DNA from: Actinomycetota bacterium
GTDB taxonomy: Bacteria > Actinomycetota > Actinomycetes > Nanopelagicales > Nanopelagicaceae
Length of the DNA stretch: 64,000 bases
Assembly: GCA_009704505.1 (NCBI GenBank)
Contig: WLEB01000002.1
Location: 27,344-91,343 of the forward strand
Reading direction: 5' to 3'
Shown in pieces: positions 44,013 through 53,967 of the stretch. Position numbers and translations under genes: made by a program. Below the pieces are notes generated by a model. The model saw only the letters and a program-made list of their open reading frames with translations, made no database searches and was not told the DNA's origin. Positions within the stretch are counted from its first letter, which is position 1; each line of letters starts with the position of its first letter.

Positions 44013-45101
44013 ATGAACACTTCACCACTTAACGATAAACATCTAGCCCTTAAGGCCAAGATGGCAGATTTTGGTGGCTGGATGATGCCAATTGAATATC
44101 CTGGATTTGGAGTTCTGGCAGAACATGCTGCTGTCCGTGAAGCAGTAGGAATATTTGATGTTTCTCATCTTGGCAAAGCCTCCGTTGTGGGACCCAGAGC
44201 TTTGGATTTTTTAAACTCGATTCTTACAAATGATCTTCGCAAGATCGAAGATGGATCGGCTCAGTACACGCTTATGTGTGATGAAAATGGTGGGGTTGTG
44301 GATGATTTGATTGCATATCGAATCAACGAGAGTGATTTCTTTTTAATTCCAAATGCTTCAAATACAACAGAGGTTGTCAGAGTTCTTCAAGAAAATGCCC
44401 CTAAGGAAGTCACGGTAAAGAATTTACACAAAGAGTTTGCCGTGATCGCACTCCAAGGACCATTAGCTCCGAAGGTGCTGGAAAAACTTGGGACTAAATC
44501 GGACATGCAGTACATGTCTTTCTCAAAGGCAAAAATCGCAGAAGCGGATGTAATTGTCTGCAGGACTGGTTACACGGGAGAGTTGGGTTTTGAGATTGTG
44601 CCCAACGTTGACGATGCCAGCCTAGTTTGGGATTGCTTGGTTGATGCAATGAAGGAGTTTGATGGTGTCATATGTGGTCTTGGCGCAAGAGACACTCTTA
44701 GAACAGAGATGGGATACCCACTGCACGGACACGAGCTCTCACTTGAGATTTCTCCACTAGAAGCCAATGCATCGTGGGCGGTAGGTTGGAGCAAAAATGG
44801 ATTCATGGGATCCAAGTTTCTACACAGTCAAAAGGATTCTGGCCCGCACTTTAAAAGTGTGGCACTGAAATCTCTAGATAGGAATATTCCACGCGCAGGT
44901 ATGTCTGTTAAAAACATGGAGGGACAGTTAATTGGGGAAGTTACCAGTGGAACTTTCTCACCATCCTTGAAACACGGTATTGCTTTGGCTCGCGTAAAAA
45001 ACGAGATAAGAACCGGGGATAAATTAGTGATAGATATTCGCGGCAGAGAGGGTCATGTTGAAGTAGTAAAACTTCCTTTTGTTACTTCAAATGTTCGTTG
45101 A
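44013..45101 (+). CDS. gcvT: Aminomethyltransferase (glycine cleavage T protein)
   Basis: This tetrahydrofolate-dependent enzyme of 362 residues releases ammonia and transfers the methylene group in the glycine cleavage system. It has GIFDVSHLGKASVVGP, the folate-site GYTGELGFEI, and the conserved GARDTLRTEMGYPLHGHEL. No gcvH or gcvP lies in the window, so the rest of the system must be elsewhere. No riboswitch-like leader is possible here because the promoter ends 6 nt before the ATG. A weak GAGA-loop-TCTC-GTTTTT hairpin follows the stop. Confidence 0.95.
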   Translation: MNTSPLNDKHLALKAKMADFGGWMMPIEYPGFGVLAEHAAVREAVGIFDVSHLGKASVVGPRALDFLNSILTNDLRKIEDGSAQYTLMCDENGGVVDDLIAYRINESDFFLIPNASNTTEVVRVLQENAPKEVTVKNLHKEFAVIALQGPLAPKVLEKLGTKSDMQYMSFSKAKIAEADVIVCRTGYTGELGFEIVPNVDDASLVWDCLVDAMKEFDGVICGLGARDTLRTEMGYPLHGHELSLEISPLEANASWAVGWSKNGFMGSKFLHSQKDSGPHFKSVALKSLDRNIPRAGMSVKNMEGQLIGEVTSGTFSPSLKHGIALARVKNEIRTGDKLVIDIRGREGHVEVVKLPFVTSNVR

Positions 45102-45127
45102 GATTGATCTCGTTTTTGCGATGACTT

Positions 45128-45667
45128 CTATTTGATTTTTTCGCCGATTTTCACCGTTGGGTGAGGTGCACGCAGCTTTCTCATCTGCGTTGAACGCAGC
45201 CAGGCATACATACCTAATCCCTTGGTAGGTGCATCAGGGAACTTTTCAGCAACGATTTTGCGAATACGTCGTGAAAGAAAGAAACCATCGATTACTGCAA
45301 AGAGTAGAACTCCATACATGAGGGCTATCGCAGAAATTTGAACTGCGGCTACAGGAATGAGAGTTAAAATGAGTACAAGAAAAATTATTGGTAAAAAGTA
45401 TTCGCCTGTAGATCGTCTGGAATCAACGTAATTTCGAACAAATCGACGAGCCGGTCCACGATCGCGAATAGGTAAAGCAGAGTCTTCGCCTCGCAAATAT
45501 GCCGCGCGTTGGGCCAGGCGATTTTGTTTGGCTAGAGCTTTTGCTGCTTTCTTTTGTTCCTTGCCGACAATCGGCGACAGTGAAGATTGCTTTCTTTTGG
45601 ACTCTGATTCCTTGCGCTTTGGAGTCGCGCGTCCTTTACCAGTTCCATCTACTCCTTGAGGTGTCAT
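45128..45667 (-). CDS. DUF3043 family membrane protein
   Basis: This protein of 179 residues has a long, strongly basic N-terminus (KRKESESKRKQSS; KAAKALAKQNRLAQRAAY), two transmembrane helices in a hairpin (about 93-133) and a basic tail. It belongs to the actinobacterial DUF3043 family, of unknown function, that clusters with the ErpA/PfkB/ctaC genes, as here. TACAAT lies 6 nt upstream of the ATG. The basic tails could hold it near lipids or RNA at the membrane; that is inference. Confidence 0.85.
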   Translation of the reverse strand: MTPQGVDGTGKGRATPKRKESESKRKQSSLSPIVGKEQKKAAKALAKQNRLAQRAAYLRGEDSALPIRDRGPARRFVRNYVDSRRSTGEYFLPIIFLVLILTLIPVAAVQISAIALMYGVLLFAVIDGFFLSRRIRKIVAEKFPDAPTKGLGMYAWLRSTQMRKLRAPHPTVKIGEKIK

Positions 45668-45779
45668 GGGGAAATTGTAGAGGGCTCTTAACCCAAGTTT
45701 GACTCGCTAGAGGGGGGTACGGGGAGTAGTATTGGGATATCAACATTTGGCACAGGGATCTTTAGCTTGGGAGAGAATA

Positions 45780-46127
45780 ATGACAACTGAAACAACCACT
45801 ACTACAGGTATTTTGTTAACTGATGTTGCCGCAGCCAAGGTATCGGCTCTACTTGCTCAAGAAGGTCGCGATGATTTGAACCTTCGAGTAGCAGTTCAGC
45901 CAGGTGGCTGTTCTGGGTTGAAGTACCAGTTGTATTTTGATGACCGAAACATGGATGGAGACATCGTCCGCGAGTTTGGTGCAGTTAAAGTCATCACAGA
46001 CAAGATGAGTGATCCTTATCTTTCAGGTGCCACAATCGATTTTGTAGACACAATCGAAAAGCAGGGTTTTACGATCGATAATCCGAATGCAGCTGGGTCA
46101 TGCGCATGCGGCGATTCTTTTAACTAA
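45780..46127 (+). CDS. erpA: Iron-sulfur cluster insertion protein (HesB/ErpA)
   Basis: This A-type Fe-S carrier of 115 residues has the three conserved cysteines in GGCSGLKYQLYF and SCACGDSF. It delivers clusters to client proteins, and aconitase, LipA and the Rieske protein in this window are plausible clients. The ORF track starts at 45732, but GGGAGAG precedes the ATG at 45780, which gives the usual N-terminus. In mycobacteria the same gene (Rv2204c) lies close to the PfkB and oxidase genes. Confidence 0.93.
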   Translation: MTTETTTTTGILLTDVAAAKVSALLAQEGRDDLNLRVAVQPGGCSGLKYQLYFDDRNMDGDIVREFGAVKVITDKMSDPYLSGATIDFVDTIEKQGFTIDNPNAAGSCACGDSFN

Positions 46128-46155
46128 AAAAACCTAATACACATAAGATCCCAAC

Positions 46156-47130
46156 ATGAAAATTGGTGTTGCGGGCTCTGTTGGTATTGACCATCTGATG
46201 GTTTTTTCAGGCAAGTTCACCGACTCACTGGTTGAAGGTTCTTTAGAGAAAGTCTCTCTTTCCTTTCTTGTCGACAGCATGGATGTTCGACGTGGGGGAT
46301 GCGCGGCAAACATTGCTTTTGGAATGGGAGTCTTAGGCCTTAATCCCATACTCATCGCAGCAGTTGGAAAAGATTGGGCAGATTACGATTCTTGGCTATC
46401 TCGTCATGGCGTGGATACATCGCAGGTACTAATCTCAACGACACTTCATACCGCCCATTTTGTTGTAACAACGGATCAGAGTTTGAACCAGATTGCATCG
46501 TTTTTTCCTGGTGCGATGAGTGAGGCAAGAAACATAGAACTGCCTCCCATTATGGACAGTGTTGGACGATTAGACATGATGGTCATTTCACCTGATGATC
46601 CAGCGGCGATGCTTAACCACTCAGATGTTTGTCGCCAGCTATCGATTCCATTTGCAGCCGATCCATCACAGCAGATGGCTCGAATGACTGGGGAAGAGAT
46701 CAAGGCGCTAATTGAAGGAGCCACATACCTGTTTCTTAATGAATACGAATTGGCGCTTGCGATACAAAAAACCGGGTGGAGTGACCGAGAGATTCTTGAG
46801 AAAGTGAAGTATCGAATTGTCACACTGGGCTCTAAGGGAGCAAAAGTGGAGAGCACAGATGGTGAATTAGTCCATGTTGGTTGCCCTACCGAAAAATCAA
46901 AGAAGGATCCAACAGGAGTTGGAGACTCTTTCCGATCTGGATTCATTGCTGGACTATCGTGGGGAGTTTCCCATGAACGTTGCGCGCAGTTAGGGGCGAT
47001 GATCGCTACCTATGTCATTGAAACATTGGGTACTCAGGAATATCGATTTACAAAGCCAGAATTTGTGGAGAGATTTGCTGAGGCCTATGGCCAAGAGGCT
47101 GCCAATGAAATTGCCCTGCACCTTAAATAA
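46156..47130 (+). CDS. PfkB-family carbohydrate/nucleoside kinase
   Basis: This ribokinase-fold kinase of 324 residues has the two family signatures: GGCAANIAFGMGVLG (near 52-66) and the catalytic DPTGVGDSFRSGFIAGL (near 250). The actinobacterial gene in this position (Rv2202c) is annotated as a carbohydrate or adenosine kinase, so adenosine salvage is a reasonable but unproven role. TAAGAT lies 6 nt before the ATG. It lies between erpA and ctaC on the same strand. Confidence 0.85.
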   Translation: MKIGVAGSVGIDHLMVFSGKFTDSLVEGSLEKVSLSFLVDSMDVRRGGCAANIAFGMGVLGLNPILIAAVGKDWADYDSWLSRHGVDTSQVLISTTLHTAHFVVTTDQSLNQIASFFPGAMSEARNIELPPIMDSVGRLDMMVISPDDPAAMLNHSDVCRQLSIPFAADPSQQMARMTGEEIKALIEGATYLFLNEYELALAIQKTGWSDREILEKVKYRIVTLGSKGAKVESTDGELVHVGCPTEKSKKDPTGVGDSFRSGFIAGLSWGVSHERCAQLGAMIATYVIETLGTQEYRFTKPEFVERFAEAYGQEAANEIALHLK

Positions 47131-47233
47131 GGCCACCATCCTTAATAAACCCTGCTAGGTGTGAGGAGTGCCACCACTTACTGGATAGGGGCTCGTGCAA
47201 CGCTTACGGCAAATACAAACTATCCTTAGCCCT

Positions 47234-47986
47234 ATGCGATTTGGCCCTTTCACTTCACGCCTTAAAGGGCTTTTCTTAGTAGCTCCAATCATGTTCCTAA
47301 CTGGTTGCTCACAAGTTTCTGGACTTGGTTTTGAAGAGGGCGTGACAAGTGTCAATGATCAGTCGCTGTCTTTGTGGCAGGGAGCATGGATTGCCGGCGG
47401 AGTTGTAGGAGTAATTACTCTTATTTTGATTTTATGGCCAGCAGTATTTCACCGTGGAAAAAAAGATGGGCCTGAGTTTCCTAAACAAACCCAGTACAAC
47501 ATTCCCGTTGAACTTGCTTACACAATCATTCCCTTTATCATCGTTGCAGTTCTATTTTTCTATACGGTGCAAAAGCAAAATGTGATTACAGAAAAAACTG
47601 ACACTTATGCACACGAAATTATCGTCGAAGGTTTTCAATGGTCATGGCAATTTTCATATCCTGAAGCGGGACCAGAGGCGGTCGTAACTGGAACACCTGG
47701 GCAACCTCCAACTTTGGTGGTCCCGGTGGGTCAGCGCGTGAGATATACCCTGACTGCAAATGATGTTGTCCATGGATTTTGGGTTCCGGCCTTTATGATG
47801 CAAATGCAGAATTTACCTGGAGTCACAAACCGTATGGAATTTACTGCAAATAAGATTGGTGAGTACCCAGGCCGTTGCAATATCTTGTGCGGTCGCAATC
47901 ACTCGCTTATGTTGTTTAAAGTCAAAGTTGTAACTCTGGATGAGTACAAAGCTTATCTAGAAACAATTAAGGGGAGCCAAGCATGA
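47234..47986 (+). CDS. ctaC: Cytochrome c oxidase subunit II
   Basis: This subunit carries the CuA centre that receives electrons from QcrC. The 250-residue product has a lipoprotein signal (FLTGC), two transmembrane helices and a cupredoxin domain with the CuA ligands in [17 protein letters not shown]. The ORF track begins at a GTG at 47195. The ATG at 47234 is better because TATCCT lies 7 nt upstream and it starts the signal peptide properly. The next gene overlaps by four bases. Confidence 0.95.
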   Translation: MRFGPFTSRLKGLFLVAPIMFLTGCSQVSGLGFEEGVTSVNDQSLSLWQGAWIAGGVVGVITLILILWPAVFHRGKKDGPEFPKQTQYNIPVELAYTIIPFIIVAVLFFYTVQKQNVITEKTDTYAHEIIVEGFQWSWQFSYPEAGPEAVVTGTPGQPPTLVVPVGQRVRYTLTANDVVHGFWVPAFMMQMQNLPGVTNRMEFTANKIGEYPGRCNILCGRNHSLMLFKVKVVTLDEYKAYLETIKGSQA

Positions 47987-49635
47987 CAACCTATGCCGAA
48001 CGTCCGACCCTCACCCAGGCGCCATCCTTAAACTCTCCGAAAGGCAAGAGTTTTGTAAAGTGGATAACATCAACTGATCACAAGACCATTGGTTATCTCT
48101 ATCTCTTTACTTCTTTTGCGTGGTTTTTGATTGGCGGAATATTAGCTCTGGCGCTGAGAGCCGAACTTGCTCGCCCTGGAATGCAGTTTTTAAGTAACGA
48201 GCAGTACAACCAAATTTTCACAATGCACGGGACCATCATGCTCTTGATGTTTGCTACGCCGCTTTTTGTTGGCTTTGCAAATGTGATCATGCCCTTGCAA
48301 ATTGGAGCCGCCGACGTAGCATTTCCTCGCCTTAATATGCTTTCGTATTGGTTGTATTTGTTTGGCTCATTGATGGCCTTTGGTGGGTTCCTTTCACCTG
48401 GGGGAGCAGCCTCTTTTGGTTGGACCGTGTACGCACCTCTTTCTAATGCAACGTATTCACCGGGGATCGGTTCAGATCTTTGGCTTATAGGTCTTGCAAT
48501 TAGTGGTGTTGGAACAATTCTCGGAGGCGTTAACTTCATTACAACGATTTTCACAATGCGCGCTCCTGGAATGACAATGTTTAGAATGTCCATCTTTTCT
48601 TGGAACGTTTTGCTTACTGCAATTCTTGTTCTACTTGCCTTCCCACCTTTAGCGGCGGCATTGCTTGGCTTAGAAGCAGATCGACTATACGGAACCAATC
48701 TGTTTAATCCAGAAAATGGTGGAGTGATGTTGTTCCAGCATCTTTTCTGGTTCTTCGGACACCCTGAGGTTTATATCTTGGCACTTCCATTCTTTGGAAT
48801 TGTGACGGAGATTTTGCCAGTATTTAGCCGTAAACCAATTTTTGGTTATAAAGGCTTAATCGCTGCAACCATTGCAATTGCAGCTCTATCGGTCTCTGTC
48901 TGGGCTCACCACATGTTTGCATCAGGACAAGTTCTTCTTCCATTCTTCTCATTTATGACATTTTTGATCGGTGTTCCAACAGGAGTTAAGTTCTTTAACT
49001 GGATCGGAACAATGTGGCGAGGTCACGTAACTTTTGAAACTCCAATGTTGTGGGTCATGGGCTTTTTAGTCACATTCTTGTTTGGTGGAATTACAGGAAT
49101 TATCTTGGCTTCTCCGCCTCTAGATTTTGCAGTCTCTGCAAGTTACTTCGTCGTGGCTCACTTCCACTATGTTCTCTTTGGAACGGTTGTATTTGCAATG
49201 TTTGCCGGTTTCTATTTCTGGTGGCCTAAATTTACTGGTCGTATGCTCAATGAAACTCTTGGAAAGATTCACTTCTGGACATTATTCATTGGCTTCCACT
49301 TAACCTTCCTTATTCAGCACTGGTTAGGAATCAAAGGATTCCCGCGACGCTATGCTGATTACTTAGCAACAGATGGTTTTACGTTTATGAACACTGTTTC
49401 AACAATCGGCTCCTTCCTTTTGGCGCTTTCGATGATTCCTTTTGCAATCAACATTTGGATTACCCAGAAGGCTCCACTTGTTGAGGTAGATGATCCATGG
49501 GGCTACGGTTCATCACTTGAGTGGGCCACATCATGTCCACCACCACGTCACAACTTCTTAACGATGCCTCGAATTTCAAGTGAGCGACCAGCCTTTGACC
49601 TTCACCATCCGCATATAAAGACAGAAGGGCATTAA
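47983..49635 (+). CDS. ctaD: Cytochrome c oxidase subunit I (aa3 type)
   Basis: This 550-residue integral membrane subunit reduces oxygen at the heme a3-CuB site. It shows twelve helices, [14 protein letters not shown] (CuB His and cross-linked Tyr), [11 protein letters not shown], the heme His pair in [11 protein letters not shown] and the D-channel motif [19 protein letters not shown]. The start ATG overlaps the ctaC stop (ATGA). ctaF follows 6 bp downstream, so ctaC-ctaD-ctaF form an operon. Confidence 0.98.
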   Translation: MTTYAERPTLTQAPSLNSPKGKSFVKWITSTDHKTIGYLYLFTSFAWFLIGGILALALRAELARPGMQFLSNEQYNQIFTMHGTIMLLMFATPLFVGFANVIMPLQIGAADVAFPRLNMLSYWLYLFGSLMAFGGFLSPGGAASFGWTVYAPLSNATYSPGIGSDLWLIGLAISGVGTILGGVNFITTIFTMRAPGMTMFRMSIFSWNVLLTAILVLLAFPPLAAALLGLEADRLYGTNLFNPENGGVMLFQHLFWFFGHPEVYILALPFFGIVTEILPVFSRKPIFGYKGLIAATIAIAALSVSVWAHHMFASGQVLLPFFSFMTFLIGVPTGVKFFNWIGTMWRGHVTFETPMLWVMGFLVTFLFGGITGIILASPPLDFAVSASYFVVAHFHYVLFGTVVFAMFAGFYFWWPKFTGRMLNETLGKIHFWTLFIGFHLTFLIQHWLGIKGFPRRYADYLATDGFTFMNTVSTIGSFLLALSMIPFAINIWITQKAPLVEVDDPWGYGSSLEWATSCPPPRHNFLTMPRISSERPAFDLHHPHIKTEGH

Positions 49636-49641
49636 TCAATC

Positions 49642-50040
49642 ATGAAGGCATCATGGAAACTCTTCGGTGGACTTAGTGTTTTCTACTTCTTACTAACTGT
49701 CGTCTATTGGTATGTCGGGGGCGAAGAAGTTGGAATAGCCGGGCTACTACTGTCCGGATGTTTAGCTGGCATGGTTGGTTTTTATGTGTGGTTTACACAA
49801 AAAAGAATTGGTGTAACTCTTCCTGAAGATAATTTAACTGCAGAGATTTCAGATGGCGCGGGCGAACTTGGTTTTTATAGCCCTCATTCATGGTGGCCTC
49901 TTCCGGTGGCACTTGCAGCCTGCACGATGGGTCTTGGTCTAATTATTGGATGGTGGCTAACTCTTATTGGTCTAGGTGCATTGGTAATCTCCGTTATTGG
50001 AATGGTTACCGAGTACGAGAAGCCACTAACTTCTAGTTAA
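49642..50040 (+). CDS. ctaF: Cytochrome c oxidase subunit IV (actinobacterial CtaF)
   Basis: This small four-helix membrane subunit of 132 residues is found in the actinobacterial bc1-aa3 supercomplex. KRIGVTLPEDNLTAEISDGAGELGFYSPHSWWPLP is the conserved loop of the family (quoted only to place it, residues ~54-90 in two parts). It follows ctaD by 6 bp. A weak AT-rich stem (AAAACCT / AGGTTTT) overlaps the stop codon region and may act as a terminator. Confidence 0.93.
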   Translation: MKASWKLFGGLSVFYFLLTVVYWYVGGEEVGIAGLLLSGCLAGMVGFYVWFTQKRIGVTLPEDNLTAEISDGAGELGFYSPHSWWPLPVALAACTMGLGLIIGWWLTLIGLGALVISVIGMVTEYEKPLTSS

Positions 50041-50114
50041 AACCTGCAGTTTTAAGGTTTTCCTTGATCTCTCCTATAGCAGCGTTTATAAGTAACGATT
50101 GAGGTATCACAGAT

Positions 50115-50588
50115 ATGAGTCAGATTAGAGCGCAGATTCTTCCTTCAGAAATACCCAATACAGCAGCGGCCAGAATCACAATCGATGCTCCAGCTGAAAA
50201 GATTTTTGATTTACTAGCAAATCCAAGAGATCATCATTTATTTGATGGTTCGGGCACCGTAAAAAAGGCTATTTCAGCGCCAGATCGATTGTTTCTTGGA
50301 GCAACATTTTCAATGTCGATGAAGATTAAGTTGCCTTATCGAATCAAAAATACAGTTGTTGCTTTCGAAAATGACAAGAAGATTTCGTGGTGTCATTTAA
50401 TGAAGTGGACATGGACATATGAGCTACAAGATTTGGGCAATGGTTCAACGCAAGTCACTGAATCATTCGATGCCAGCCAAATAGCCCCATTTGCCCGATG
50501 GTGGCTCAAAAAGTCAGGGGCGATGGCTCACAATCCAAAGTGGATGGCGAAGTCACTTGTTGCTCTAAAGGCAATCTGCGAGCGTTAG
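50115..50588 (+). CDS. SRPBCC-family protein
   Basis: This soluble protein of 157 residues begins with ARITIDAPAEKIFDLLANPRDHHLFDGSGTV, typical of the SRPBCC/START fold, and ends in the usual long C-terminal helix. Ligand and role are unknown. It lies between ctaF and the convergent qcrB gene, overlapping qcrB by 4 bp. The ATG lacks a clear TAnnnT at the standard distance, although GAGG is present 11 nt upstream. Confidence 0.82.
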   Translation: MSQIRAQILPSEIPNTAAARITIDAPAEKIFDLLANPRDHHLFDGSGTVKKAISAPDRLFLGATFSMSMKIKLPYRIKNTVVAFENDKKISWCHLMKWTWTYELQDLGNGSTQVTESFDASQIAPFARWWLKKSGAMAHNPKWMAKSLVALKAICER

Positions 50589-52168
50589 TGGTTTTCGATC
50601 TGCTTGAGATCATCAGCAGAGACTTTAGGAACAGCCTCTGCATTAGCTTTACTCAACCGTGCACGAAGCTTGTTCTTTAATGCACCAGCTCGTTTAACTC
50701 CACGGGCATCAACTGCCGGCAGATCCAAAGCTGGTAGCTGCTCATGTGAGGTTAGGATGAAAGCTTTTTCTGGAGAGATTGGCTCGTGAACTTCTACAAA
50801 CTCACCGCTAGGCATACGCAGCAAGCGTCCTGTTTCACGTCCGTGCAGAACTAGTTCACGATCTGCTCTTTGAAGTGAAAGACATAATCTTTTCGTAATG
50901 ATGAATGCAAGTGGAGGCAGTACCAATACTCCAATTCGAGTTCCCCACATGATTTGATTAATCGATAGATCAAAGTGAGTAGCGATCAAGTCATTTCCAC
51001 CATTGATCAATGTGACAAGCATGAAGGTCAATGACATGGCACCTAAGGCAGTGCGATTAGGTGCGTTGCGTGGTCGATCCAGCAAGTGGTGCTCACGCTT
51101 GTCACCTGTTATCCAGCTTTCAATGAATGGATAAAGCGCCATTCCTGTGAACAAAATTCCTGGAATTATCAAACCTGGAATCAAAATGTTCCATGAGATT
51201 GTGTAACCAAAGAAATAAGTCTCGATAGGTGGAGCCATGCGCACTAAGCCATCGAGCCAACCCATATACCAGTCAGGCTGAGAGCCGGCAGAAATCTGTC
51301 CAGGATTGTATGGACCGTAAAGCCAAATCGGGTTAATCGATGCGACGGCGCCAAGAAACGCGGTTACACCAAAGACAATAAAGAAGAATCCACCGGCCTT
51401 GGCCATATACATAGGCATCAATGGATAACCAACAACGTTCTTTTCAGTTCTTCCTGGACCTGGATACTGTGTGTGCTTCTGGTACCAAACCAACATTAAG
51501 TGCACGGTAATTAAAGCTAAGAATGCCCCGGGCAATAAGAGGACGTGAACGATATAAATTCTCGGGATAAACAACTCCCCAGGGAAGACTCCACCAAAGG
51601 CAAAATATGAAAGATAGGAACCCACAACAGGAATAGCTTGAATTATTGCCTCTGCAATTCGAATACCTGTACCTGACAAAAGATCATCTGGAAGTGAGTA
51701 TCCAAGGAAGCCTTCGACAATTCCTAGAGTCAACAGCCCGATACCGATAATCCAGTTTCCTTCGCGAGGCTTACGGAATGCTCCGGTAAAGAAGACTCGA
51801 AGTAAGTGGGCAACAATTGCGGCCATAAAGATAAGAGCTGCCCAGTGATGAATTTGGCGCATGAGCAAACCACCGCGAACTTCAAATGAGATGTGCAGCG
51901 CAGACGCATAGGCTGCAGACATCTTGACACCCTCTAATGGTTGGTAATCGCCTTCATAGACAACTTCGCGCATTGATGGGTCAAACCAAAAAGTAAGAAA
52001 TGTTCCAGATAGCAGCAAAATAACAAACGAGTAGAGTGCCACTTCACCAAGCAAGAATGACCAGTGATCCGGAAAGACTTTCTTCAGGCTCTTTTTTAAG
52101 AACGCAGCAGCGCCAGTTCTTTCGTCAACATAATTGGCAACTTGGCCTAACTTTGCTTCGACTGTCAT
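50585..52168 (-). CDS. qcrB: Cytochrome b subunit of the bc1 complex
   Basis: This 527-residue membrane subunit holds two b hemes and the menaquinone sites. The N-terminal ERTGAAAFLKKSLKKVFPDHWSF is the actinobacterial extension, and the Qo-site PEWY equivalent is QPDWYMGWLDG. The C-terminal ~120 residues are soluble, as in actinobacteria. It is the last gene of ctaE-qcrC-qcrA-qcrB and starts on the last base of qcrA (1-nt overlap). Confidence 0.97.
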   Translation of the reverse strand: MTVEAKLGQVANYVDERTGAAAFLKKSLKKVFPDHWSFLLGEVALYSFVILLLSGTFLTFWFDPSMREVVYEGDYQPLEGVKMSAAYASALHISFEVRGGLLMRQIHHWAALIFMAAIVAHLLRVFFTGAFRKPREGNWIIGIGLLTLGIVEGFLGYSLPDDLLSGTGIRIAEAIIQAIPVVGSYLSYFAFGGVFPGELFIPRIYIVHVLLLPGAFLALITVHLMLVWYQKHTQYPGPGRTEKNVVGYPLMPMYMAKAGGFFFIVFGVTAFLGAVASINPIWLYGPYNPGQISAGSQPDWYMGWLDGLVRMAPPIETYFFGYTISWNILIPGLIIPGILFTGMALYPFIESWITGDKREHHLLDRPRNAPNRTALGAMSLTFMLVTLINGGNDLIATHFDLSINQIMWGTRIGVLVLPPLAFIITKRLCLSLQRADRELVLHGRETGRLLRMPSGEFVEVHEPISPEKAFILTSHEQLPALDLPAVDARGVKRAGALKNKLRARLSKANAEAVPKVSADDLKQIENH

Positions 52169-53160
52169 TATTTTTCACGCCCCCAGAAACTAGGTCCTAC
52201 TGGTTCAGAAAATGGTTTACGAGCAACGAGGTAGCCCTCACTGTCCACTGTGATATCTAACTGCGGAAGTGGTCTGGCCGCAGGTCCAAATATCACCTTG
52301 GCGGCGCGAGTTACATCAAATGTTGATTGGTGGCACGGACACAACAGGTGCTTGGTTGTTTGTTCATACAAGGCAACCGCGCAGCCCATATGAGAACAAA
52401 TCTTTGAAAAGGCGATGATGCCTTCGTGCGTCATTGCAAGGCGATCTGGCTCCAAGTTGAACTCAGAAGGGCGAAGACGAATCAGCAAAAGAGCATCTTT
52501 TGCAATGTCATCTAAATGGCGATCTTTAGGATTGGCAAACTCTGGCATCACTTGAGCTACAGAACCAACTTCTAAATCAGAGGCCTTAATGCGTCGATCG
52601 CCAGGATCGGTTACTAGATATGTTCCAGATTTCCAATTAGTCATTTTTTGTTCTGGCCCAGGCAAAGGACCAAGATCGCGTAGAAGCAAAATAGGTGAGA
52701 TCGCTGAAAGACCAAGTGCGGCGCCTAGAGATCTTTTGATTAGAGAGCGACGACCAAGACCCGAGTTTGCTGCACCTTCTTTTACTGTGTCAACAAAATC
52801 TTTTCGATCTTCTTCGGGTGAGCGAAATTCATGACGCTGCATTACAACTTCGTGATCTGGCATTAATGTCTTAGCCCAGTGAATAGCGCCAAGGCCAATA
52901 AAAAATAATGAGATAGCCATTCCTAAACCAAGACCTAGCTGGTGAGCATTTTGATTGCCCATGATAGGAATGAAAATAAAGATGTCATCCGGGATAAAAA
53001 CGTAAGAAACTACAAGCAAAACAGTTCCTAATGCAGATATACCAAACATTGCTGCAACTTGGCGCTCTGCGCGATCGGCAGCCTTTGGATCGGTATCGGA
53101 TTTGCGATAAACGTGTTCTGGAAGACCAGGATCCTTAATTGGTTCTAGTTGATTGCTCAT
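52168..53160 (-). CDS. qcrA: Rieske iron-sulfur subunit of the bc1 complex
   Basis: This 330-residue subunit has three N-terminal transmembrane helices, the actinobacterial type, and a C-terminal Rieske domain with CSHMGC and CPCHQS as cluster ligands. A twin-arginine-like GRRSLIKRSLGAALGL precedes the third helix, fitting Tat-dependent insertion of the folded cluster domain. It lies between qcrC (3-bp gap) and qcrB. It passes electrons from quinol to the diheme QcrC. Confidence 0.97.
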   Translation of the reverse strand: MSNQLEPIKDPGLPEHVYRKSDTDPKAADRAERQVAAMFGISALGTVLLVVSYVFIPDDIFIFIPIMGNQNAHQLGLGLGMAISLFFIGLGAIHWAKTLMPDHEVVMQRHEFRSPEEDRKDFVDTVKEGAANSGLGRRSLIKRSLGAALGLSAISPILLLRDLGPLPGPEQKMTNWKSGTYLVTDPGDRRIKASDLEVGSVAQVMPEFANPKDRHLDDIAKDALLLIRLRPSEFNLEPDRLAMTHEGIIAFSKICSHMGCAVALYEQTTKHLLCPCHQSTFDVTRAAKVIFGPAARPLPQLDITVDSEGYLVARKPFSEPVGPSFWGREK

Positions 53161-53163
53161 TTT

Positions 53164-53955
53164 TTACTTCGCCTTCGTGGCTAGCCAGACGGCCACCCCG
53201 ATAAGTAAACCAAGACCCAATGTCCAAGCAAGTAGTCCTTCTGTTACTGGACCTACTCGTCCCAATGAAGCTCCACCAAGATTTGGTTCTGCCTCTGCTG
53301 ATTTAATCCACTTGATAATTGAGAGTTTTTCTTCTGGTGTGATTGTCTTGTCATTAAAGACTGGCATTGCCTGTGGCCCAGTAACCATCGCTTCATAAAT
53401 ATGTTTAGGCAATACGCCCATCACTGTTGGCGCATATTTTCCTTGTGTAAGAGCTCCACCTTGTCCGGCGAAGTTGTGGCACATCGCGCAGTTGTTTCTA
53501 AAAAGTTCGCCACCTTCTGCAGTACTTCCATCTCTTTCAAAATTAAGTAGTTCCATACCTGGAATTTCTGGGCCAGGGGCAAGGGATGCAACATAGGCAG
53601 CTAATGCAGCAACTTCTTCTTCAGTGTAGACAGGTGCTTTTCTCATAGCCTGTGTGCTCATATCGGCCATAGGCATGCGTCCTGTGCCAACTTGGAAATC
53701 AACTGATGCAGCGCCGACACCAATTAAAGATGGAGCAATAGAAACACCTTCTGCATTAAGTCCATGGCAAGAAGAGCAACCCTTTAAGAAAATCTGTCGA
53801 CCTTCTTCGATCAAGGTTGAACGCTCGACAGCATTTGTCTCGTTTGCAGTAGTAGCACTTGCAACGCTAAATGTTCCGCCGATGCCCAGTAAGGCAATAA
53901 TCAACAGGAGAGGTGCTGCTGCCTTGTGGCGGCGAAAGCGTGATAAACGTTTCAC
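53164..53955 (-). CDS. qcrC: Diheme cytochrome c subunit of the bc1 complex
   Basis: This 263-residue protein links the bc1 complex directly to the aa3 oxidase, replacing soluble cytochrome c in actinobacteria. It has an N-terminal membrane signal, two c-heme motifs (CSSCH at 60-64 and CAMCH near 157), distal methionines in GRMPMADM and GPQAMPVFND, and a C-terminal anchor helix. The GTG start has AAAGGA upstream. It follows ctaE by 12 bp. Confidence 0.97.
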   Translation of the reverse strand: MKRLSRFRRHKAAAPLLLIIALLGIGGTFSVASATTANETNAVERSTLIEEGRQIFLKGCSSCHGLNAEGVSIAPSLIGVGAASVDFQVGTGRMPMADMSTQAMRKAPVYTEEEVAALAAYVASLAPGPEIPGMELLNFERDGSTAEGGELFRNNCAMCHNFAGQGGALTQGKYAPTVMGVLPKHIYEAMVTGPQAMPVFNDKTITPEEKLSIIKWIKSAEAEPNLGGASLGRVGPVTEGLLAWTLGLGLLIGVAVWLATKAK

Positions 53956-53967
53956 AGTTTTCCTTTG

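Noticed and set aside
46476-46946. 156-residue minus-strand ORF opposite the PfkB kinase gene
   Set aside because: A shadow frame; the plus strand carries the kinase signatures.
48099-48698. 199-residue minus-strand ORF opposite ctaD
   Set aside because: A shadow of the cytochrome oxidase subunit I gene, which has all catalytic motifs.
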